NCBI GenBank assembly: GCA_026419015.1
Contig: JAOAAF010000007.1
Location: 305-52,314 of the forward strand
Length of the DNA stretch: 52,010 nt
Source: Spirochaetota bacterium
GTDB lineage: Bacteria; Spirochaetota; UBA4802; JAGODF01
Direction of reading: 5' to 3'
The notes below the pieces were generated by a model. The model was not told the origin of the DNA. It was given only the letters and a program-made list of their open reading frames with translations, and searched no databases. Within the stretch, counting starts at the first letter, position 1. Every line of letters begins with the position of its first letter. Shown piece by piece: positions 35,571 to 44,498 of this stretch. Position numbers and translations under genes: made by a program.

Positions 35571-36770
35571 ATGAGCAAAAACCTTAAAGGAAATAGAGTG
35601 GGAATACTGTTTTCAGGTGGTCCTGCCCCAAGTGCAAATACAGTCATTTCTTCAACTGCACTCAATTTCCTCGATCATAATATTCCGGTAATTGGGTTTT
35701 ACCGTGGCTATGAGTTTATTCAAGATTTCAATATTTCCAATCCTCGGTTACGGAAAGGCACGCATTACGAAGAAATCACCTATGAAATCACCCGATTCAG
35801 AAACGATAGAGGAATTTATTTAAAAACATCAAGAGCCAACCCCGGAAAAGACATAAAATCAATGGAAGATTTAAAAAATCCTGAAAAAAACCAACGATTG
35901 AGAAACATCATCCAAGCATGTGAGTATTTGGATATTGGGGCTCTCATTTCGATTGGTGGTGATGATACGCTAAAAACAGCAAATTATTTGTATTTGATGG
36001 GTATGCCCATCATTCATATTCCTAAGACAATCGACAACGACTATTACGGTATTGCATGGACGTTTGGTTATTGGACTGCAGTGGATACCGCACAAAAAAT
36101 TATGTTGAATCTTAAGGCTGATGCACAGGCAACTGATAGTTTTTTTATTGTAGAACTTATGGGTAGGAAAGCGGGATGGATAACTTACGCCGCAGGTATT
36201 GCAGCAGAAGCTATTCTCATGATCTCGAGTGAAGATATTGATTCGGATGTTATGAATATCGATGAAGTGGTTGAGAAAATCACAGATACCATTATTGCCC
36301 GCGAGAATAACCGCCGTCCATATGGGGTAATTGCTATTGCGGAAGGCCTCGCGGATAAGCTACCGGATGGGTTAAAACCGACAGAAACAGATCGTCATGG
36401 GAATGTGATTTTTTCTAAGGCAAACATTTCTCAAATATTAGCTGATCGCGTGAAAAAACTTTATAAAGAAAAAACAGGGCTTGAAGTAAAAATTGTTGCG
36501 AAGCAAATTGGATACGAAACCAGAGCAGCAGCGCCAATAAGTTTTGATGTGGTTATGGGAAGCATGCTCGGATACGGAGCGTATAAATTTTATCGGGAAA
36601 ATATTTTTGGGGTAATGGTTTCGGTAACCGATAATTTCGATCTCAAAGCGGTTCCGTTTAATCAACTCATCGATGAAAAAACACTAAAGACAAAGCTGCG
36701 GCTTGTTCCAAAGGGAAGTGACTTTTTTACTTTAAAAGAAAGGCTTTCATATCGAAAAATTTGGGACTAA
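35571..36770 (+). CDS. pfp: Diphosphate-dependent 6-phosphofructokinase
   Basis: 399 residues. The phosphate-binding loop is GILFSGGPAPSANTVI. GGDD (129-132) and PKTIDND (151-157, Lys in place of the Gly of ATP-PFKs) are diagnostic of PPi as donor, so the reaction is reversible and saves ATP. MGRKAGWITYAAG and GYETRAAAPISFDVVMG complete the substrate site. An agagg-like site precedes the ATG. This fits an energy-limited fermentative metabolism, along with the ADP-forming acyl-CoA ligase next to it. Confidence 0.92.
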   Translation: MSKNLKGNRVGILFSGGPAPSANTVISSTALNFLDHNIPVIGFYRGYEFIQDFNISNPRLRKGTHYEEITYEITRFRNDRGIYLKTSRANPGKDIKSMEDLKNPEKNQRLRNIIQACEYLDIGALISIGGDDTLKTANYLYLMGMPIIHIPKTIDNDYYGIAWTFGYWTAVDTAQKIMLNLKADAQATDSFFIVELMGRKAGWITYAAGIAAEAILMISSEDIDSDVMNIDEVVEKITDTIIARENNRRPYGVIAIAEGLADKLPDGLKPTETDRHGNVIFSKANISQILADRVKKLYKEKTGLEVKIVAKQIGYETRAAAPISFDVVMGSMLGYGAYKFYRENIFGVMVSVTDNFDLKAVPFNQLIDEKTLKTKLRLVPKGSDFFTLKERLSYRKIWD

Positions 36771-36843
36771 ACCGGCGACATTAGTGCATAAATAAAAATT
36801 TATTAAATTAACAAAGAAGAAAAGAAAATTCTTGTTAAGCATT

Positions 36844-37470
36844 TCATTGTGCTCGCCGTTTACTTTCGTACTCTTTCATGTATTCATCGATAAGACGGCG
36901 ACTTCCCGCAGGTTCTTCTATTGGACGAAGTTTGAATTTTCGAACTATGTACTCTGCAACGGTTCGAACTGGAGAAGTTATGACTCGTTTGATTGCAGCG
37001 AAGAATTCTTGAAGTATTTCCAAAAATTTTCTACTCAATGGAGTTTTGATTCCAGATGGCCTGTTTGATAGTTTTTGTACGGTTGCAGAAATTGTTTCTT
37101 TGACTGTCTGCGATGGAGTAGCTGCTGGTTTTATTGGTGCATTTGATGTTTTTTTCCCGTAGATGCTTGGAATGGGATTGTAGATGTCGCGCACATAAAC
37201 CTTCGAGGGCATATAGGGGACTCGTTTTGGAATACGCCTTCTAAAAAAGAATAAAAAACCAGATTGACTCGATTTGTCAATAACGAAAAGGAAAAGATAG
37301 TAAATGTAGAGATAGAGGTTTGAAAATATTTGGAAAAAAGTTACCCAAATGTCTAAGAATGCAAAGAAAACTTCAGCGAGAAGTTTAAAGAAGTCCACCC
37401 ATTTGTAAAAGAAATTGAAAAAATTATCTATTGCATTGTTCGCAAACTGTTTTACGAGCGTGTAGTTCAT
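36844..37470 (-). CDS. Membrane protein of unknown function
   Basis: 208 residues with a good ribosome site (aaaggtggg). The N-terminal 65 residues are strongly hydrophobic and aromatic (repeated FF and YLYIYYLFLFV), giving one or two membrane helices or an amphipathic membrane anchor. The rest is basic and Pro/Ser/Thr-rich with a Lys/Arg-rich helical tail (EEPAGSRRLIDEYMKEYESKRR). No domain recognised. It lies downstream of the CNB gene on the same strand with a 125-bp gap. Confidence 0.7.
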   Translation of the reverse strand: MNYTLVKQFANNAIDNFFNFFYKWVDFFKLLAEVFFAFLDIWVTFFQIFSNLYLYIYYLFLFVIDKSSQSGFLFFFRRRIPKRVPYMPSKVYVRDIYNPIPSIYGKKTSNAPIKPAATPSQTVKETISATVQKLSNRPSGIKTPLSRKFLEILQEFFAAIKRVITSPVRTVAEYIVRKFKLRPIEEPAGSRRLIDEYMKEYESKRRAQ

Positions 37471-37595
37471 AACCCACCTTTTATTGAGAATAAGTTATCA
37501 CTTTTTGCTTCAGATTAAAATCTTCCTATCAAGTGAATATAGAAACCAATTTTTGCGTCAATACATTTTCTTGTAAGGTTGAATTTTTACTGGCC

Positions 37596-38990
37596 TTAAT
37601 CTATCTTAATTTCCTGCGATGGCAACTTAAGTTCGTCATTCGCATCGGAAGATTCAACTGATGGGAGTTGATTTTCTGGTTCGCGAATTTTTGCAATTTC
37701 TTCTTCTGTTTCTTCTTTCACGGTTATTTCCTGCACTTCCTCAGATGGAGTACTAATTTTTTTTGCTTTTTCTTTTGTAGCGGTTGCCTCAAGTTCTACG
37801 TGTACCAGATCTCGCGATTTGTAGAAGTTTGCTTTTGACACTAAAAGGCTTGGATTTCTTATAGTAAGTTGTCCAAAATTAAATTCAAGATTTGTATCTT
37901 CTAATAATAATTCTGCCGTTTGGTCTTTTTGTGCTAATGTCACTCCTGCCGCTCGCAAGAGGTCTTCCACGGTGAAATTCAGTACGACAGGTTCTTTGCT
38001 TTTAAGAGAGATATTATCCTGGAGGAGTTTGTTTTCAATTAAGGCATATACGCGAGTAATTGGTTTGTTATACAATTTTGCTTCGAGATTTGTATAAGTA
38101 AACCATATTCGTTGGCTGATTGCCATAAATATTTTGTTAATTATCGCTGGAGATTTTGAAAGCACCCATGGGAGCGTTTCCTTGCGTATTGGTAGAAGTG
38201 AAGTTTTTCCTATGCAAATAGCCGATGCATTTCGCGGTTTTTCAGATACAATTGCAAGTTCTCCAAAAATATCTCCTTCACGAAGTACGGATAAAAGTAT
38301 TTCATTATTTTCATTTACTTTTGTAATTTTTACTTTACCTTCTTTTATGATATAAAGTTCTTCTCCTGGTTCGTGTTCACAGAAAATCATTTGACCATCT
38401 TGGTAAAGTTTGTACACACCACTTTTTGCTGGCGGTGTAAGTTTGGTAAGGCCACTTTTCGCAATTTCATTAATCATTGTTTGCGCCACATCTCTTTCAG
38501 AGCCGGTCGGATAAAGTTCAAGATAGCGTGTGAGCACGTATAGCGCGTGTTTATAAGCTTTCGTATTAAAATAATATTCACCAATGTTGAATAATTTCAA
38601 TTCATCGGGAACCAAAGATGTTTCGGTTTCTTTAAGCGAAAACATCATTTCATCGTACAAACGGAGTTCTTCTGCAAAGTAACGGATTATCTTGAGAGCA
38701 ATATCTGGATTTTTTTGAACCAAATAGATAAAGCGAGAACGGTTAACCGAAATGACGATTGAGTCTTTAAGCGCGAATGCCGATTCCATACGTGGACGGC
38801 GAATGAGTGCGCTGATGAAGCCAAAAATTTCACCATCGCTTATAGTGGTTTTGTATCGCTTAATTTTTTTGTTTTCTGTGACTAGTTCAATGGCACCTCG
38901 TTCGACGATGTATACCTCATCAACATCTTCATCGCCTTCCACATACACGTATGCGCCTTTTTTGAATAAGCTTTTTTTGGTTTCGCTCAA
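37596..38990 (-). CDS. Protein with two cyclic-nucleotide-binding domains
   Basis: 464 residues from TTG 38990, chosen because gaggtg lies about 5 nt upstream, just after the DJ-1 stop; TTG 39011 is the ORF-track start. CNB domain 1 (about 8-115) is degenerate. A helical TPR-like linker (NIGEYYFNTKAYKHALYVLTRYL) leads to CNB domain 2 (about 190-300) with a good phosphate cassette, GEIFGELAIVSEKPRNASAI. After it, VEDLLRAAGVTLAQKDQ to FGQLTIRNP resembles a Crp-type winged helix but is divergent. The tail is acidic. It is the likely cAMP receiver for the class I cyclase in this window. Confidence 0.85.
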   Translation of the reverse strand: MSETKKSLFKKGAYVYVEGDEDVDEVYIVERGAIELVTENKKIKRYKTTISDGEIFGFISALIRRPRMESAFALKDSIVISVNRSRFIYLVQKNPDIALKIIRYFAEELRLYDEMMFSLKETETSLVPDELKLFNIGEYYFNTKAYKHALYVLTRYLELYPTGSERDVAQTMINEIAKSGLTKLTPPAKSGVYKLYQDGQMIFCEHEPGEELYIIKEGKVKITKVNENNEILLSVLREGDIFGELAIVSEKPRNASAICIGKTSLLPIRKETLPWVLSKSPAIINKIFMAISQRIWFTYTNLEAKLYNKPITRVYALIENKLLQDNISLKSKEPVVLNFTVEDLLRAAGVTLAQKDQTAELLLEDTNLEFNFGQLTIRNPSLLVSKANFYKSRDLVHVELEATATKEKAKKISTPSEEVQEITVKEETEEEIAKIREPENQLPSVESSDANDELKLPSQEIKID

Positions 38991-38998
38991 TGTGCACC

Positions 38999-39550
38999 TC
39001 ACAGATTCCAATACACTTGGAGATTGCTTTTGAGAGTATTTTTTATAGTTTCGCCTTTTAAAATTCCCACAATTTCAAGGGCAAAGGGAATCGCACATCC
39101 TGCTCCACGACCTGTAACAACTTTGGAATCGATAACGACAGGCTTATCTACTACCTGTGCACCTCGCAGTTCCGTTTCAAATCCAGGATAACAGGTAGCT
39201 TGCTTCCCGTGTAAAATATCCGCGTATCCCAACACCATGGGCGCAGCGCAGATGGCTCCCACAAGCTTTCCCCCTTTGTATATTGTTTTAAGAAATGCAA
39301 TGACATTCTCGTTGTTTTTCAAATTTTCGCTTCCCGGCATTCCTCCTGGCAAAATCATTGCGTCGAAAGTTTCCGGAGTACAATCATCGAGCGATAAGTC
39401 TGCGATTAAAGGGATATTATGTGAACCGTTCACAGGATTTTTTCCGATATGGGCAGTAACCACTTCGATGCCAGCGCGGCGCAACACATCGATAATTGAA
39501 ACCGCTTCAATTTCTTCAAAACCTTCGGCAAGGGGGACAAGTGCTTTCAT
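38999..39550 (-). CDS. DJ-1/PfpI family protein
   Basis: 183 residues. The nucleophile elbow is VGAICAAPMVLG (Cys about 100) with Glu in LAEGFEEIEAVSIID (E15-like partner) and the conserved GGMPGSENLK. Members of the DJ-1/YajL/ThiJ group act as chaperone, glyoxalase III or redox protein; which applies here is unclear. Ribosome site gggaga. It lies 8 nt upstream of the CNB gene, so the two are likely co-transcribed. Confidence 0.93.
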   Translation of the reverse strand: MKALVPLAEGFEEIEAVSIIDVLRRAGIEVVTAHIGKNPVNGSHNIPLIADLSLDDCTPETFDAMILPGGMPGSENLKNNENVIAFLKTIYKGGKLVGAICAAPMVLGYADILHGKQATCYPGFETELRGAQVVDKPVVIDSKVVTGRGAGCAIPFALEIVGILKGETIKNTLKSNLQVYWNL

Positions 39551-39749
39551 ATTGATCTCCCATTTTTATAAAAATATCGTACAAGAATAATAATTTATCG
39601 AGTAATATTTTATTGGCAAACTCGCAGAAACGCAATTCATTTTTGAAAAAACTTTATAAAAAAGAATAGATTTGTGAAATAAAATCGCTTGCAAATTAGC
39701 TTCCTTGTTTTACAGTGATGAAAACAGTTGCGGTGCTGAAAGCTTGCTT

Positions 39750-40382
39750 ATGGCCGAACAAAAATTAAAAAACAGAGTCAGAAGTTTTGTAACCATCATC
39801 GGTGGCGTTGCATTTTTTATAGTATTAAAAACAGTTCTTGCGTATGGAACATTTCTTTCTATGATATTAGCATTGCTCGTGTTTATCGCACTTCGCATCG
39901 TGTGGCCAAAAAAGAAAAAAGAAAGCAGTGAAAAATCAGAAGTTGCAAACGATACTGGGATAAACCCGCGAGAAGCTCAGCGAATTATTGATGAATGTGC
40001 GGACAAAGTGCGCGAAATACGCGCAATGACCATTCGCATACGAAACAATGCGGTTGCAGAAGAAGTACGCGGCATTGCTCGGGCTGCGATGAATATCATC
40101 GATAATTTTCGTAAAGATCCAAAGGATATAAAGCGTGCGCGGCAATTCATTAATTATTATTTGGATGCTACTGTAAAAATTGTCACGCGGTATGTGGAGC
40201 TTTCAAATTCGTCATCAATTACTCCAGAAATCGAGAAAAGTTTAAAGAAAGTTGAGGACATTATGCATACTGTACGTCACACATTTGAGAAACAATATGA
40301 AATGCTTTTGCAAGATGATTTGTTGGATTTGGATACTGAGGTTGAGGTGTTGAAGAAGACGATGAAGTTGGAGGGAATGTAA
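39750..40382 (+). CDS. XpaC-like protein (5-bromo-4-chloroindolyl phosphate hydrolysis family)
   Basis: 210 residues from ATG 39750 (TTG 39705 in the ORF track is less likely). A short N-terminus, two close TM helices (about 13-51), then a cytoplasmic helical domain (GINPREAQRIIDECADKVREIRAMT onward) ending in coiled coil. Family named from Bacillus XpaC; the biochemical role is not established. It precedes a TelA-family gene, the usual partner, with a 189-bp gap. Confidence 0.75.
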   Translation: MAEQKLKNRVRSFVTIIGGVAFFIVLKTVLAYGTFLSMILALLVFIALRIVWPKKKKESSEKSEVANDTGINPREAQRIIDECADKVREIRAMTIRIRNNAVAEEVRGIARAAMNIIDNFRKDPKDIKRARQFINYYLDATVKIVTRYVELSNSSSITPEIEKSLKKVEDIMHTVRHTFEKQYEMLLQDDLLDLDTEVEVLKKTMKLEGM

Positions 40383-40571
40383 AAGTAAATGGAGTTTTTG
40401 TTTTGACGAATTAAAAGGATGCTGGTGCGATTATATGATGGGGTAATTTTTATTGCGAGAGTATATTTATAATTTAAATGTCTTTCTTTATGAATCAATG
40501 TGAGATTTGCATATAGTTTTTTATTAAGTGCGTTTTAAGCAATGTATCCAAAAATTCAATAGGAGGAACCT

Positions 40572-41660
40572 ATGGAACTTGCAGCAATGTCGTCGAAAGA
40601 AGTGGTAAGTTTCGACAAGCTTACTCCCGAAGAAAAAGCGAAGGTGGAAGAAATAAAAAAATCGATCAATATAGAGGATTCGCAAGAAATCATTCAGTTC
40701 GGTGTGGGCACTCAAAGCAAAATCTCAAGCTTTGCCGATTCAATCTTAGAACAAATTCGAGCAAAGGATGCAGGAATTGCTGGCGAATTGCTTTCAGAGC
40801 TTATGGTGAATGTAAAAGAACTCGATGTGGAGAGCCTCTCGGAAGAGAGCACGCTTTCAAAAATACCCATCATTGGGAATCTTATGGACAAATTTAAGCG
40901 CTTTGCGGCTCGCTATGAGAAACTCAGCGTCCAGATTGAGAAAATAGTCGATGAACTTGCAAAAGCGCGGATGCAGCTTTTAAAAGATGTGACGATGTTC
41001 GATACGTTGTACGAAAAAAATCTTGAGTATTTGAAAGAACTCGATTTACACATTATTGCAGGCGAGTTGAAACTTAAAGAAATTCAAGAAAAAGTGCTCC
41101 CCGAGCTAAAAGCAAAAGCCGAAGCATCGGGCGATCCTGTCGATGCGCAAAAATTTCAAGATGTAAACCAGATGGTTAATCGCTTTGAAAAAAAGCTTCA
41201 CGATATGAAGCTTAGTCGAATGGTTGCCATTCAAACAGCACCGCAAATTCGACTCATTCAAGGGAATAACCAACTGTTGGTCGAGAAGATTCAAAGTTCA
41301 ATTCTCAATACAATACCTCTTTGGAAAAATCAGATCATTATAGCGATTGGTCTTTTTAAACAAAAGAAAGCGCTGAGATTACAGCAAGAAGTATCGAAGA
41401 CCACCAATGAACTTTTGGAAAAAAATGCAGAAATGCTTAAAACTTCAAGCTTGGAAGTTGCACGGGAGTCTGAGCGTGGAATTGTGGAAATTGAAACTCT
41501 TAAAAAAGTTCATAATGAGTTGGTTAGTACAATTGAAGAGACGCTGAAAATCCAAGAAGAAGGAAGGCAAAAGCGCAAGCAAGCAGAAGCTGAGCTTGCT
41601 CAGCTTGAAAGCGATTTAAAAAAGAAGCTCATCGAAATAAAAAGCGGAAAAAGCATATAG
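40572..41660 (+). CDS. TelA/KlaA toxic-anion resistance family protein
   Basis: 362 residues, perfect ribosome site (aggaggaacct). All-helical TelA fold: NIEDSQEIIQFGVGTQSKISSFADSIL near the N-terminus, PIIGNLMDKFKRFAARYEKLS, and a central NQMVNRFEKKLHDMKLSRMVAIQTAPQIRLIQGNNQLLVEKI that is the most conserved segment. Named for plasmid tellurite resistance, but the chromosomal XpaC/TelA pair is linked to envelope stress and its true substrate is unknown. Confidence 0.93.
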   Translation: MELAAMSSKEVVSFDKLTPEEKAKVEEIKKSINIEDSQEIIQFGVGTQSKISSFADSILEQIRAKDAGIAGELLSELMVNVKELDVESLSEESTLSKIPIIGNLMDKFKRFAARYEKLSVQIEKIVDELAKARMQLLKDVTMFDTLYEKNLEYLKELDLHIIAGELKLKEIQEKVLPELKAKAEASGDPVDAQKFQDVNQMVNRFEKKLHDMKLSRMVAIQTAPQIRLIQGNNQLLVEKIQSSILNTIPLWKNQIIIAIGLFKQKKALRLQQEVSKTTNELLEKNAEMLKTSSLEVARESERGIVEIETLKKVHNELVSTIEETLKIQEEGRQKRKQAEAELAQLESDLKKKLIEIKSGKSI

Positions 41661-41740
41661 TTAATCTGGTGGTGCATTTATATTTTAAAATTGCTTGTTA
41701 TGCTTATTTATAGTTTCAATGATGAAAGGGGATGGAAATT

Positions 41741-42331
41741 TTATCCTTTGAAAAGCGAGTTGATATATTGCACTAAAAGAAGCGGATCGAATTCAAGCGG
41801 GTCAACCGATTCAAAAATACCTGCACTGAATACAATAAGTTGCGCAATTCTCCCAATAAAGAGTGGTTCGTAATCTGTTTTTCGTCGCGCAGGGTTATTG
41901 GCACGGGCATCGGAAATAATGGTGCTAAAAAGATTTAAGTGTTTTCGTAAATAGGTGCGCAACATTTCCATAATCCGCGGATCTTCGTATCCATAGAGAA
42001 GCAGGTTTATAAAAATACGAGAATTCTTTTTATCGAACACCAATTTCTCAATTACAAAAAGGGCAGAGATGCCAGCTCGTTCATCAGATTGGAGATTCCC
42101 TCGAATGACTTCCTCATGATCGCGCTCTAAGCTGGTAAAAAAATCTTCGATGAGGTCAATATACAAACCTTCTTTTGTTGGATAATAGTACAAAAGACCA
42201 CCCTTAGAAAATCCTGCTTCATCTGCAACATCCTGAACGGTAATTTGCGAATATACATTTTTTGAAAGGCAATTCTTTAATGCTTCGATGATATGTTTCT
42301 TTTTCGCCTGGATTTTTTCTTCTTTTGTCAT
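41741..42331 (-). CDS. TetR family transcriptional regulator
   Basis: 196 residues. N-terminal helix-turn-helix ITVQDVADEAGFSKGGLLYYYPTKEGLYIDLIEDF is typical of TetR. The C-terminal ligand domain is helical; its ligand cannot be inferred. It ends about 80 bp from the TelA stop and starts next to a perfect 14-bp palindrome (42361-42374), suggesting autoregulation and possible control of the divergent FN3/TPR operon. Confidence 0.94.
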   Translation of the reverse strand: MTKEEKIQAKKKHIIEALKNCLSKNVYSQITVQDVADEAGFSKGGLLYYYPTKEGLYIDLIEDFFTSLERDHEEVIRGNLQSDERAGISALFVIEKLVFDKKNSRIFINLLLYGYEDPRIMEMLRTYLRKHLNLFSTIISDARANNPARRKTDYEPLFIGRIAQLIVFSAGIFESVDPLEFDPLLLVQYINSLFKG

Positions 42332-42647
42332 TTGATGTCAATTGTATTGAATTTAAAATAGAAGTTATAACTTCAAACAGTAAAAAATATTTAGTATAGA
42401 TTTTCAATCATTTTTTTCTAATTTTTGATTATATTTTCCCCGTGTATGAAATAAATATAGAAAATTTTGTGGTTTTAAATGCTCTTTATTATTAATATTT
42501 TTCGTGATTAAAGAGATATTATCCGATAAAAGTTTATAAAATTTTATTGATTAAGGGATAGTTTTTTGTTACCGATTATTAATAATGTATTTTTGTGAAA
42601 GAAATTATTTTAAAATTTGTAACAAATACCAAAAGTGGCGCAATAGT
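42332..42647. other. 316-bp gene-free divergent region between tetR and the FN3-like gene
   Basis: AT-rich, no ORF on either strand with a credible start. It contains the palindrome at 42361-42374 close to the TetR gene. No confident -35/-10 pair is seen. Confidence 0.5.
42361..42374. promoter_or_regulatory. Putative TetR operator, perfect palindrome GAAGTTATAACTTC
   Basis: A 14-bp perfect inverted repeat lies 30 bp upstream of the TetR start codon and includes TATAAC, a possible minus-strand -10. Position, symmetry and length fit a TetR-dimer half-operator pair. Confidence 0.5.
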
Positions 42648-44459
42648 ATGAAAGGGTTAAACAAGAGTGGGTTGATCGGTTGCATAAGTCTTATGGTGCT
42701 TTTTTCTTATGGGATTGTCATGTCGCAGTTTTTGGAGTTGGATATTGAACGCATACCTCAGGAAGAAAGCAAAACTGCGAAGGATGAGCAAAAAAAAGAA
42801 AGAAGGCTTCCAGTATACGTTGCGCGCAATATAAAGGCTGAGAGAATTCCACAAATAGTTGGTGCGATAAAGATTACATGGGAAGCGGATCCGGGGTTTG
42901 ACGATGAATTTATTGTGGGAAGATCGCTAGAAGTTCCTCATTCTATGGAGAAGGCTCTCAATGCGAAATCGATTAAAGTGGTGCCCGCAGGAGCTGAAAT
43001 GAGTGCAATCGATTCAAATCTTCCCCCTGGCAATTACTATTATGTGGTGCTCGCGAAGCAAAAAGTGCAGGATCGCGATGTGGAATTGTTCCCAAATGTG
43101 AATTACACCACAGTCCCGGTTGTAATTGAACAAGAAAAAATCGAAATCCCAAAAGTTAAATATCCCGAACAGGTAACGCTCATTCATGCGATGGTAATTA
43201 ATCGAAACCAAGTACTCATCACGTGGAAAGGTATTCACCAATCAGGGGTGGTGTACAATGTGTATAGGGGGACAGAAGCTCTCAATTCTCCGTCCAAAAT
43301 AAAGAATGCAGATGTTATTGCACAATTGCCTGCAAATAAAACGAGCTATATCGATACGGGTATAAAAAAAACGGGGAATTATTTTTATGCAGTAACCACG
43401 AAGGATGTCGAAGGGAATGAGGATTTACAACTTGTTCCAGATCAAAGTTATACTGTTAATGGCGTTTTTGTCGCGATGCAGGCCCAGTATTTGGTTACAA
43501 ACATCTCTGCACAAATAATGACAAAAAAACTAGTAAAAATTAGTTGGAAGGAAAAAGTTCCAGAGCAAAAGGGCAGGTATTTGATTTATAGAGATAATAA
43601 GCCGATTTCTACTTCGGAAAAACTCGCAATGTCTGAACTTATTGGAAATACCTCAATGGGAAGAACTGAGTATATCGATGAAAATCCGCGAGAAGGGGAA
43701 AATTATTATGCAGTGTTAGGCAAGCTCGATGATGGCACGCTCGATAATGTGCTTATTGCAAAGGAAAATTATACCGTGGAACCAGTAATTGTTGGATTGC
43801 AATTACAAGTGGAATCGATTCGCGCAGAAGCAAAAGAGGGGAAGGTTGCTGTGCAATGGAATGTGAAAGGGAAAGGTGGAGAGAGAGAATATGCGTTAGC
43901 CCGCCTGGAAAATTTGGTTGAGAAAGCATCCGATATAAAACAAGGCAACATTATTGCTCACATTGATATCAATCAAAAAAAGTTTATAGATACTCCGCCA
44001 CCAGGAAAGTACTACTATGCGTTGGTGCCTAAGGAGAAACTGAAATGGGATGTCTATGAATTAGTTGAGGGATCGAATATTACCGATGAAGCGGTAATTG
44101 TAAGAGAAGATCAAAAGGAGAAATTACCAATTTTTGAAGAGAAAAAGATTGAAAAGACAATTTCTAAATCAGAACAAAAGAAATTTCCTCGCGTTGATGT
44201 TGATTCTGTTATACGAGACACTTTTTTCCAAGGAAGGTATAACGCTGCAATACGTAAGCTCGATTCATTGATAAAGGAAGGAATTGATGAAAAGGATGCG
44301 GCGAAGGCGCGGCTTTTTATTGGGAGGTCCTATATTGAAAAAGGCAGATATCGGAAATCGCTCGAATATCTTTTAAGAAGCGATGTAAAAGAGTATTACC
44401 CCGATGAAGCCAAATTCTGGAGTTCTTTTGCTATATCGAAGTTAAATGGAAGACGATAA
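42648..44459 (+). CDS. Secreted protein with FN3-like repeats and a C-terminal TPR-like region
   Basis: 603 residues from ATG 42648 (Met22 of the ORF), which begins the signal peptide MKGLNKSGLIGCISLMVLFS. About four beta-sandwich repeats follow (each about 100 residues, with VxITWK-like openings and a shared exit such as NYTTVPVVIE, SYTVNGVFVA, NYTVEPVIVG). The C-terminal 85 residues form TPR-like helices (FFQGRYNAAIRKLDSLIKEG; FIGRSYIEKGRYRKSLEYLL). The next gene, a membrane TPR protein, lies 39 bp downstream. Role unknown; a periplasmic scaffold is inferred. Confidence 0.78.
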   Translation: MKGLNKSGLIGCISLMVLFSYGIVMSQFLELDIERIPQEESKTAKDEQKKERRLPVYVARNIKAERIPQIVGAIKITWEADPGFDDEFIVGRSLEVPHSMEKALNAKSIKVVPAGAEMSAIDSNLPPGNYYYVVLAKQKVQDRDVELFPNVNYTTVPVVIEQEKIEIPKVKYPEQVTLIHAMVINRNQVLITWKGIHQSGVVYNVYRGTEALNSPSKIKNADVIAQLPANKTSYIDTGIKKTGNYFYAVTTKDVEGNEDLQLVPDQSYTVNGVFVAMQAQYLVTNISAQIMTKKLVKISWKEKVPEQKGRYLIYRDNKPISTSEKLAMSELIGNTSMGRTEYIDENPREGENYYAVLGKLDDGTLDNVLIAKENYTVEPVIVGLQLQVESIRAEAKEGKVAVQWNVKGKGGEREYALARLENLVEKASDIKQGNIIAHIDINQKKFIDTPPPGKYYYALVPKEKLKWDVYELVEGSNITDEAVIVREDQKEKLPIFEEKKIEKTISKSEQKKFPRVDVDSVIRDTFFQGRYNAAIRKLDSLIKEGIDEKDAAKARLFIGRSYIEKGRYRKSLEYLLRSDVKEYYPDEAKFWSSFAISKLNGRR

Positions 44460-44498
44460 AATTAATGATGAAATAATGGTTATCGCAAAGGAGAGGTA

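Noticed and set aside
36771-36843. Imperfect hairpin TTAACAAAGAA/TTCTTGTTAA between convergent genes
   Set aside because: It needs a bulge, is AT-only in the stem ends and lacks a T-run; not firm enough to call a terminator.
40572-41660. TelA as evidence for a plasmid or tellurite-resistance island
   Set aside because: Chromosomal TelA/XpaC pairs are common, base composition matches the neighbours, and no mobility genes are near.
42648-44459. FN3-like repeats as DNA repeats or a CRISPR-like array
   Set aside because: The repetition is only at protein level and divergent; no direct DNA repeat with regular spacers exists here or elsewhere in the window.
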